Assembly: GCA_030426805.1 (NCBI GenBank) | Contig: JAUHXU010000003.1 | Span: 310,001-374,000, forward strand | Length of the DNA: 64,000 bases | Reading direction: 5' to 3' | Origin: a bacterium | Lineage (GTDB): Bacteria; Planctomycetota; JAFGQW01 | Part shown: positions 57,853-64,000 of the stretch, piece after piece | Position numbering within the stretch: the stretch's first letter is position 1 | Layout: each line of letters starts with the position of its first letter | Notes under the pieces: model-generated | Databases searched by the model: none | Seen by the model: the letters and a program-made list of their open reading frames with translations, nothing else | Told to the model about the DNA's origin: nothing | Made by a program: the position numbers and the translations under genes

Positions 57853-60564
57853 TCAGATGTCGACCGGGTCGACCTTGTCGGGGTCGAGGCCGAGCTTCGT
57901 GATCGCGTCGGCGACCTTCTTCTCGGAGACCTTCTCCTCGTCGAGGAGTGCGGACAGCGCGGCGATCGCGATCGACTCGGCGTCGACCTCGAAGTGGCGG
58001 CGGAGCGCCTCGCGCGTGTCGCTCATCCCGTAGCCGTCGGTGCCGAGCGCGACGAACGTGCCGGGCACCCAGCGGTGGATCTGATCCGGGATCGCCTGCA
58101 TGTAGTCGGTCGCGGCGATGAACGGGCCCTCCACGCCGTCGAGGATCCGCTCGACGCGCGGGATCCGCGGTTCGTCGGTCGGGTGCAGGCGGTTCCACCG
58201 CTCGCACGCGATCGCGTCGTTGCGCAGGCGCTGGTAGCTCGGCGCTGACCAGACGTCGGCCGATACGGCGAAGTCCTTCTCGAGGATCTCCTTCGCGCGC
58301 AGGACCTGCTGCAGGATCGGTCCACTGCCGATCAGCTGCACGTGCGCGCGCTTCTTGCGCTTCGTCTTCTCGAACCGGTAGAGCCCGCCGAGGATGTCGT
58401 CCTTCGTGACGCCGGACGGCAGCGCCGGCATCGGGTGCACCTCGTTGTAGAGCGTGATGTAGTAGAAGACGTCCTTCTGCTCGTCGACCATCTCGCGCAG
58501 CCCCGCCTCGATCACCGCGGCGACCTCGTAGGCGAACGCCGGGTCGTACGAGCGGATGTTCGGGACCACGCTCGCGAGCAGATGGCTGTGGCCGTCCTGG
58601 TGCTGCAAGCCCTCGCCGTTGAGCGTCGTGCGACCGGCGGTCGCGCCCATCAGGAAGCCGCGGCCACCGGAGTCGCCGAACGCCCACGCCTGGTCACCGA
58701 TGCGCTGGAAGCCGAACATCGAGTAGAACGTGTAGAACGGCACCATGATCTTGTCGTGGCTCGTGTGCGCGGTGCCGGCGGCGGTGAACGACGAGATCGA
58801 CCCGGCCTCGGTGATGCCCTCTTCGAGCACCTGACCGTTGGTCGCCTCGCGGTAGTAGAGCAGCATTCCCTTGTCGACCGGCTCGTACTGCTGGCCGTGC
58901 GCCGCGTAGATGCCGACCTCGCGGAAGAAGCTGTCCATGCCGAACGTGCGCGCCTCGTCCGGAATGATCGGGACGATCCGGGCGCCGAAGCCGTCGTCGC
59001 GGATCAGCTTGATCAGCAGGCGCACGTAGGCCATCGTCGTCGACGCGCCGCCCTTCGCCATGCCCTTGTAGAACTCGTCGTAGACGTCGCTCTTCGGCAC
59101 GTCGAGCTTGTCGGTGATCTTCGTGCGCCGCTTCGGCACGAAGCCGCCGAGCGAGTGGCGACGCTCGAGGACGTACTTCACCTCGTCGGAGTCCATGCCC
59201 GGGTGATAGAACGGCGGAAGGTCGGCGAGCTGGTCGTCGGAGATCGGGAGCTCGAGCTTGTCGCGGAACGTCTTGAGCTCGTTCTCCTTCATCTTCTTCT
59301 TCTGGTGCGTGACGTTGCGCGCCTCGAACTCGGCGCCGAGCGTCCACCCCTTCACCGTGTGGGCGAGGATCACGGTCGGCCGCCCCTTGAACTCGGTGGC
59401 GGTCTTGTAGGCCGCGTAGACCTTCTCGTAGTCGTGACCGCCGCGGCGGAGCTTCTCGATGTCGGCGTCGCTCAGGTGCTCGACGAGCTTCGCGAGCTCC
59501 GGCGACTTCCCGAAGAAGTCCTCGCGCGTGAAGCTGCCCGGCATCGTCGCGTACTTCTGGAACTGCCCGTCGACGATCTCGTTCATCCGCGCGCGCAACA
59601 GCCCGTGATCGTCGGCGGCGAGCAGCGGGTCCCACCCGTTGCCCCAGATCACCTTGATCACGTTCCAGCCGGCGCCGCGGAAGATCCCCTCGAGTTCCTG
59701 GATGATCTTCGAGTTGCCGCGCACCGGCCCGTCGAGGCGCTGCAGGTTGCAGTTGATCACCATCGTCAGGTTGTCGAGGCGTTCGCGGCCCGCGAGCCAC
59801 AGCGCGCCGAGGCTCTCCGGCTCGTCCATCTCGCCGTCACCGCAGAACGCCCACACGCGCGACTGCGACGTGTCGGCGATTCCGCGCTGGAACAGGTAGC
59901 GGTTGAACCGCGCCTGGTAGATCGCCGCCATCGGGCCGAGGCCCATCGACACGGTCGGGAACTCCCAGAAGTCGGGCATCAGGCGCGGGTGCGGATACGA
60001 GCTGAGTCCGGCACCGCGTTCGGTCTCGCGCCGGAAGCGGTCGAGTTGCTCGTCGTTCATCCGCCCTTCGAGGTGCGCGCGTGCGTAGATGCCCGGCGCC
60101 GCGTGCCCCTGGAAGTAGATCTGATCGCCGCTGCCTTCGCCGTCCTTGCCACGGAAGAAGTGGTTGAAGCCCACCTCGTAAAGGCTCGCCGCCGACGCGT
60201 AGGTCGAGATGTGACCGCCGATGCCGTCGAACTGCGTGTTCGCGCGCACGACCATCGCCATCGCGTTCCACCGGATGATCCGGCGGATGCGGCGCTCCAT
60301 GTCGACGTCGCCGGGGAACGCCGGCTCCTCCTCGACCGGGATCGTGTTCACGTAGTCCGTGATCAGGATCTCGTCGGGCAACGCATTGACGACGTTGGCC
60401 CGGTCGATCAGCGTCTCGAGAATGTAGCGCGTGCGCTCCCGGCCGCGGTGGGCGAGGACGGAGTCGAGCGAGTCGACCCATTCGCGGGTCTCGATCGGAT
60501 CGGGGTCGTGGTGCGTCGGTTCGGTCGTCATCTTGTCGTCGTCGGACGTGAGAAAAGTGCTCAC
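57853..60564 (-). CDS. aceE: Pyruvate dehydrogenase E1 component, homodimeric type
   Basis: 903 residues against 887 in Escherichia coli AceE. '[20 protein letters not shown]' at the N-terminus, '[20 protein letters not shown]', the thiamine-diphosphate site '[20 protein letters not shown]' with '[20 protein letters not shown]', and '[20 protein letters not shown]' are all characteristic. It decarboxylates pyruvate and passes the acetyl group to the E2 lipoyl domain. GTG at 60564 is preferred because AGAGG lies six bases before it; ATG at 60531 has no such site. No aceF or lpd gene is adjacent in the window. Confidence 0.97.
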   Translation of the reverse strand: MSTFLTSDDDKMTTEPTHHDPDPIETREWVDSLDSVLAHRGRERTRYILETLIDRANVVNALPDEILITDYVNTIPVEEEPAFPGDVDMERRIRRIIRWNAMAMVVRANTQFDGIGGHISTYASAASLYEVGFNHFFRGKDGEGSGDQIYFQGHAAPGIYARAHLEGRMNDEQLDRFRRETERGAGLSSYPHPRLMPDFWEFPTVSMGLGPMAAIYQARFNRYLFQRGIADTSQSRVWAFCGDGEMDEPESLGALWLAGRERLDNLTMVINCNLQRLDGPVRGNSKIIQELEGIFRGAGWNVIKVIWGNGWDPLLAADDHGLLRARMNEIVDGQFQKYATMPGSFTREDFFGKSPELAKLVEHLSDADIEKLRRGGHDYEKVYAAYKTATEFKGRPTVILAHTVKGWTLGAEFEARNVTHQKKKMKENELKTFRDKLELPISDDQLADLPPFYHPGMDSDEVKYVLERRHSLGGFVPKRRTKITDKLDVPKSDVYDEFYKGMAKGGASTTMAYVRLLIKLIRDDGFGARIVPIIPDEARTFGMDSFFREVGIYAAHGQQYEPVDKGMLLYYREATNGQVLEEGITEAGSISSFTAAGTAHTSHDKIMVPFYTFYSMFGFQRIGDQAWAFGDSGGRGFLMGATAGRTTLNGEGLQHQDGHSHLLASVVPNIRSYDPAFAYEVAAVIEAGLREMVDEQKDVFYYITLYNEVHPMPALPSGVTKDDILGGLYRFEKTKRKKRAHVQLIGSGPILQQVLRAKEILEKDFAVSADVWSAPSYQRLRNDAIACERWNRLHPTDEPRIPRVERILDGVEGPFIAATDYMQAIPDQIHRWVPGTFVALGTDGYGMSDTREALRRHFEVDAESIAIAALSALLDEEKVSEKKVADAITKLGLDPDKVDPVDI

Positions 60565-60718
60565 GCGAGGCCTCTTCCGGGTCAGTGCGAGATCTGCGAG
60601 AGAATGGACGAATGCGCCGCCGGCTCGGGCGCAGTCGCGCAAAGTATAGGGTGTCGGATGGGTCGGCCGCGCGCGCGGCTCGGCCGATCGGACGCAACCG
60701 GATTCGCGATAACGACTT

Positions 60719-61033
60719 ATGCAAGATCAGAATGAAGGCCCGGCCGGGCCGACGACCGCGACGCGCCTCTACCACGCGTTCGGACCCATCGTCGGCGCAC
60801 TGATCCTCGATGCGGCCGACTTCGTCACGTTCGGGCCCGTGGGGCTCTATTGCGGGGTGCTCGTGGGCGGGCTGATCGGCTGGTGGCTCGGGAGCTTCTA
60901 CGCGTTCGACCGGACGACCCGGCTGGTCGTCGTCGCGCTCGCGGCGGCCTACACGACGATCCCGATGACGGAGTTCATCCCGCTCGCGACGATCGTCTCC
61001 GCCATCGCCCGCTACCGCGCACCGGAGCGGTAG
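60719..61033 (+). CDS. Small hypothetical membrane protein
   Basis: 104 residues with two to three membrane helices: 'VGLYCGVLVGGLIGWWLGSF' (about 42-61) and 'LVVVALAAAYTTIPMTEFIP' (about 68-87), preceded by 'FGPIVGALILDAADFVTFGP'. No family is recognised. The start ATG has no ribosome site. Its TAG at 61031-61033 is directly followed by the stop of the next, convergent, gene with no spacer. Confidence 0.65.
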   Translation: MQDQNEGPAGPTTATRLYHAFGPIVGALILDAADFVTFGPVGLYCGVLVGGLIGWWLGSFYAFDRTTRLVVVALAAAYTTIPMTEFIPLATIVSAIARYRAPER

Positions 61034-61519
61034 TTACTGGCCCGCGATCACGTCCAGGGTCTGGTCGACGAAGGTCCCCGCGAGGACACCGAGCAGGGCA
61101 CCGACGAAGCTCGCGAAACCGCTCTCGAACGCGTCGAGGCCCCCGAAGGCGAGCCCGGCGATCGCACCGAGCACACCGAGGCCGGCCGCGAGGAACGCAC
61201 AGCGGAGGCTCGCGGGCCGAATCCCGAGCGCCGGCGGCACGATCCGCTCGGCGCGCTCATACCAGCGGATCAGCCCACCGGTCGCGGCCGCGATCGCGAA
61301 TCCGAGCCCCGTGCCGAGGGCCCCGGCCCCACCGGCGACACTCGCGCCCAGCGCCGCACCGGGCAGCGCCGCGAGCAGCGGCATCCAGGCGAGCGCGACG
61401 ACGAGGCGACGCCGGAAGGCCGGCTGCAGGTGCGCGGGCAGGGTCTCGAGCTTGGCGCCGACCTCACCGGTCGCGAGTGCGAGGCGGGCTTCGGGGCAGC
61501 AGGCGTCGGTGGCGTTCAT
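61034..61519 (-). CDS. Hypothetical membrane protein
   Basis: 161 residues. A soluble N-terminus with two adjacent Cys (ATDACCPEARLALATGEVGA) is followed by about four Ala/Gly-rich helices ('LVVALAWMPLLAALPGAALG', 'CAFLAAGLGVLGAIAGLAFG', 'FVGALLGVLAGTFVDQTLDV'). GAGAGGA about nine bases upstream supports the ATG. No family is recognised. It converges without spacer on another small membrane protein gene. Confidence 0.6.
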   Translation of the reverse strand: MNATDACCPEARLALATGEVGAKLETLPAHLQPAFRRRLVVALAWMPLLAALPGAALGASVAGGAGALGTGLGFAIAAATGGLIRWYERAERIVPPALGIRPASLRCAFLAAGLGVLGAIAGLAFGGLDAFESGFASFVGALLGVLAGTFVDQTLDVIAGQ

Positions 61520-61601
61520 CGGGGGCGTCCTCTCGGGTGATTCGTCTCACCCGGGACCACGCGATCGGCGTGCACCGCCCCTCGTCATTCCCCGAAACCG
61601 C

Positions 61602-61607
61602 TATACT
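61602..61607 (+). promoter_or_regulatory. Candidate -10 element placed for a leaderless transcript
   Basis: TATACT ends seven bases before the ATG at 61615, and no ribosome site lies between. The same hexamer occurs at 4399-4404. Confidence 0.4.
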
Positions 61608-61614
61608 CGGCACC

Positions 61615-63642
61615 ATGCGCATCACGAACTCCCTCCTCGCGCTGGTGGTCGCCGCCGCCGTCGTCCAGGCGGACGAGATCCCGATCGGGAAGAAGAAGGT
61701 CCGCGGCGTGATCGTCAAGCGCGAGGGCGACTCGACGTGGATCAACACGTTCAACACCCGGATCCCGCGGGTCGTGAACGGCACCGAGCGATTCCCGAGC
61801 GCCCGCGTCGGCGAGCCGGTGCCCCCGAAGGAAGCGCACGTCGTCTATCTGCGGGCGCTGCATCAGAAGTGCCCCCTGGGAAAGCGCCCGACCGCCGACG
61901 CGGAGTTCGCGATGGGCGAGTTGGCCGAGTCGCTCGAACTCGAGTCGGTCGCCGCGCGCCACTACACCGCCGCGCTGCGGGTCGACCCGTCGCACGCCGG
62001 TGCGACCGCGAAGGCGGACGCACTGCGGCTGAAGCCGCGGCTCGCCGCCGATCCGCGATCGAACCCCGCGCTCGCGAAGGCGCTCGACGCGTGGTTCACG
62101 ACCGAGTCGCTGTCGGACCGCAAGCAAGCCCTCGCGACACTCGCCCGCGATCACGGGTTCGCGCACGACCTGCGCTACATGGAGCGCGTGCGCCGCAGTC
62201 GACAGCAGCCGAAGGGCCGCCACGACGACGTCGCGCTGACGTTCCGATCGAAGGACAACAAGGGCGTCTACACGATCTTCGTGCCGAAGGGATACGACCC
62301 GCTGCGCCCGTGGCCGCTCGTCGTCGGGCTGCACGGCGGCGGCGCGGACGGCCGCGACGGCAAGGACGTCGTCGGTTCGGGGCGCGGCGCGATGAACTTC
62401 TACCAGTCCGGCGCGGCGCGCTACGGCTACATCGTCGTCTGTCCATCCGCTCTTCGTGCGCCGTGGGCGAACCGGATGAACGACCCGTTCCTGCTCGCGG
62501 TGCTCGACGAGGTCTGCCTGCTCTACAACATCGACCTGAACCGCATCTACCTGACCGGTCACTCGATGGGCGGCTACGGCACGTGGCACTACGGCCCGCG
62601 CTACGCCGAGCGATGGGCCGCGATCTCGCCGATGGCCGGCGGTGGCCACAACGGTCTCGGCGTGCTCGAGAAGACGAAGACACCGGTCTACCTCTACCAC
62701 GGCGCCGACGACCAGGTCGTCGGGTGCGGCGACTCGCGACGCGCGGCCGACAGCATGCGCGCGAAGGAACTCGACTTCGTCTACGCCGAGATCCCGGACA
62801 GCGGACACGGCTTCCCCAACGACGTCTGCGCCGAGATGTGGTCGTTCTTCGCGCAACGCCGGCTCGCCGCGACGCCGCGACGCTCGCGCAAGGGTCGCTT
62901 CACGGTGCAGCTCGATCCGCTGTCGTCGTTCGAGCAGAAGGTGTCGCGCGACGAACGGCTCTACTTCGGCGCCCCCGGCGAGGATGCGAGCGGCGACAAG
63001 AAGACGCTGCTCGCGCGCATCAAGCTCGGCGGCGGCGCGGCGAGCGACGCGGCCGACGCGCTGATCGAGTTGAAGGACAAGTCGACCGTGTCGCCGCTGG
63101 CCGGCCTACTCAAGAGCAAGAAGGTCGCGGACGACGTCAAGGCGCAGGCGATCCGCGCGCTCGGCGGCATGGGCATCGCGGGCGCGGTCAAGCCGCTCGG
63201 CAAGTCGTTGCGCAAGCTGTCGGTCGACCTCGTGCCCGCCGCGGCCGACGCCCTCGCGGCGCTCGGTGACCGCAGCGCGGTGTCGGCGCTCGCGAAGTGC
63301 CTCGGCCGCATCGACGACGAGTTCGAAGCGCGCCGACTCGGCAAGGCGATGGCGTTCTCCGACTGGAAGCGTTGCATGGACGCCTACGCGGCGACCGCGA
63401 CGGCACTCGGCACGCTGGGCGACGCGAGCGCCGTCGCCGCGATGCGATCGTCGGCCGACGCGGTTCTGCTGCAGGATTGGAAGCCGCGCGAGAGCGAGCG
63501 CTCGGGCCTCGATCCGAAGCGCCCCCTCGGGCGCGCCGTCGCCGCGATGATCGCTGCGTCGACGAAGCTCGGCGGCGACGACGGTGCGGCGCTCGCCGCG
63601 AATCTCCGCGAGAAGCACCGCGGCTCGCCGGGCGTGAAGTAG
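61615..63642 (+). CDS. Exported alpha/beta hydrolase (esterase/peptidase-like) with C-terminal HEAT-like repeats
   Basis: 675 residues. Signal peptide (MRITNSLLALVVAAAVVQA). Residues about 20-200 contain a TPR-like helical part ('LAESLELESVAARHYTAALR'). Residues about 205-420 are an alpha/beta hydrolase: oxyanion segment 'WPLVVGLHGGGADGRDGKDV', nucleophile elbow 'IYLTGHSMGGYGTWHYGPRY', the Asp region 'PVYLYHGADDQVVGCGDSRR' and the catalytic His in 'EIPDSGHGFPND'. From about 460 come HEAT-like repeats ('QAIRALGGMGIAGAVKPLGK', 'AAADALAALGDRSAVSALAK'). The hydrolase resembles PHB-depolymerase/esterase-type secreted enzymes of planctomycetes. Repeats may bind substrate or partners. Confidence 0.82.
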   Translation: MRITNSLLALVVAAAVVQADEIPIGKKKVRGVIVKREGDSTWINTFNTRIPRVVNGTERFPSARVGEPVPPKEAHVVYLRALHQKCPLGKRPTADAEFAMGELAESLELESVAARHYTAALRVDPSHAGATAKADALRLKPRLAADPRSNPALAKALDAWFTTESLSDRKQALATLARDHGFAHDLRYMERVRRSRQQPKGRHDDVALTFRSKDNKGVYTIFVPKGYDPLRPWPLVVGLHGGGADGRDGKDVVGSGRGAMNFYQSGAARYGYIVVCPSALRAPWANRMNDPFLLAVLDEVCLLYNIDLNRIYLTGHSMGGYGTWHYGPRYAERWAAISPMAGGGHNGLGVLEKTKTPVYLYHGADDQVVGCGDSRRAADSMRAKELDFVYAEIPDSGHGFPNDVCAEMWSFFAQRRLAATPRRSRKGRFTVQLDPLSSFEQKVSRDERLYFGAPGEDASGDKKTLLARIKLGGGAASDAADALIELKDKSTVSPLAGLLKSKKVADDVKAQAIRALGGMGIAGAVKPLGKSLRKLSVDLVPAAADALAALGDRSAVSALAKCLGRIDDEFEARRLGKAMAFSDWKRCMDAYAATATALGTLGDASAVAAMRSSADAVLLQDWKPRESERSGLDPKRPLGRAVAAMIAASTKLGGDDGAALAANLREKHRGSPGVK

Positions 63643-63663
63643 ACGCGACAGCCAGCGCGGCAG

Positions 63664-63999
63664 TCAGCGCGACGTCGCAGCGATCGCGGCGCGGACCGAA
63701 TCGCGCATCGGCGACGACGGCGGGAGCCGCTCGAGCGTCGCCCGCATGTCGCGGAGCGCATCGCCGCGCCACGCGTCGACCTGATCGGCGAGACCGGCGC
63801 TCACGAGGTGGGTCGCATGGCGCGCCTTCGCCTGCCCGCGGTTGAAGCGCGCGGCCGCACAGTCGGGATCTTCGCGCACCGCGCGGTCGAAGTCGGCGAG
63901 CGCTTGCATGCGCAGTCCGGTCGACTCGAACGCGCGCCCCTGCGACGCGAGCAGGCGCTCGAGTTCGGCGCGGGCGACGCCGCGTGCGTTCAGGCACGC
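63664..63999 (-). CDS. TPR-like protein, C-terminal fragment (5' end outside window)
   Basis: The frame is open from the right window edge to TGA/TGA-type stop near 63664, about 111 residues. It reads 'ACLNARGVARAELERLLASQ' then 'MQALADFDRAVREDPDCAAA' and 'RFNRGQAKARHA', a clear tetratricopeptide helix pair ('A...F..A...DP..A.A.FNRG.A'). The last part, 'DALRDMRATLERLPPSSPMR', is helical. TPR repeats mediate protein contacts; no catalytic domain is in view. It is convergent with the esterase/HEAT gene. Confidence 0.65.
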   Translation of the reverse strand, partial: ACLNARGVARAELERLLASQGRAFESTGLRMQALADFDRAVREDPDCAAARFNRGQAKARHATHLVSAGLADQVDAWRGDALRDMRATLERLPPSSPMRDSVRAAIAATSR

Positions 64000-64000
64000 C

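Noticed and set aside
60532..60642. Longer N-terminus for pyruvate dehydrogenase E1 starting at 60642
   Set aside because: The extra residues are not family-like, and the GTG at 60564 has its own ribosome site.

Overview
The window is a very G+C-rich bacterial chromosome segment (lines I counted by hand run near 70% G+C) with no rRNA, tRNA, CRISPR array or complete insertion sequence that I can see. The gene content points to a planctomycete-like bacterium. It has many secreted beta-propeller, FG-GAP and SBBP-repeat proteins, a DUF2961/GH172 protein, a DUF1570-like metallopeptidase, an S46 dipeptidyl-peptidase, ECF sigma factors paired with membrane anti-sigma proteins, and several lipoproteins. 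This is an inference from families, not a phylogenetic placement.

Layout. 1-4335: the end of rimP, an ECF sigma/FecR-type anti-sigma pair, and a secreted S46 peptidase on the opposite strand. 4501-7965: a ribose-type sugar ABC importer (binding lipoprotein, double ATPase, permease). 8079-12801: an asparagine-synthetase-like protein lacking both catalytic signatures, an HU protein with a long structured leader, a 168-bp palindromic element, and a fucose-isomerase-like protein. 12912-20041: a surface-glycan locus, with GT4-coiled-coil and GT2 glycosyltransferases on the plus strand converging on a CDP-alcohol transferase / carbamoyltransferase / polysaccharide deacetylase operon. 20300-22219: a ClpP-like protease and RibBA. 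22325-26177: a five-gene operon (ECF sigma, anti-sigma, Spy-like protein, GspL/PilM-N-like, GspM/PilO-like). 26237-32467: C69 dipeptidase, a repeat-rich spacer, GH172-like protein, dCMP deaminase and a PDZ protein. 32753-36020: a lower-G+C stretch with an SBBP-repeat protein.

36021-38536 is the part I find most interesting. A cobalamin riboswitch, with a hairpin that would hide the Shine-Dalgarno sequence, precedes an operon of a secreted beta-propeller and a BtuF-like corrinoid-binding lipoprotein. 38610-45079 holds an FG-GAP protein, an Hsp70-like protein, a DUF1570-like peptidase, two small unknown proteins and ribosomal protein L33. 45180-50715: a DMT transporter, a large carboxypeptidase-regulatory-domain protein, a 1-Cys peroxiredoxin and a DUF6786-like lipoprotein. 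50719-57697: a heavy-metal RND efflux operon headed by a small Cys/His-rich exported protein and ending in a His-rich lipoprotein. 57853-64000: homodimeric pyruvate dehydrogenase E1, two small membrane proteins, an esterase fused to HEAT-like repeats, and the edge of a TPR-like gene.

Genes are packed in short operons with ATGA/GTGA overlaps. Many long open frames on the opposite strand are by-products of the high G+C content and were left out.
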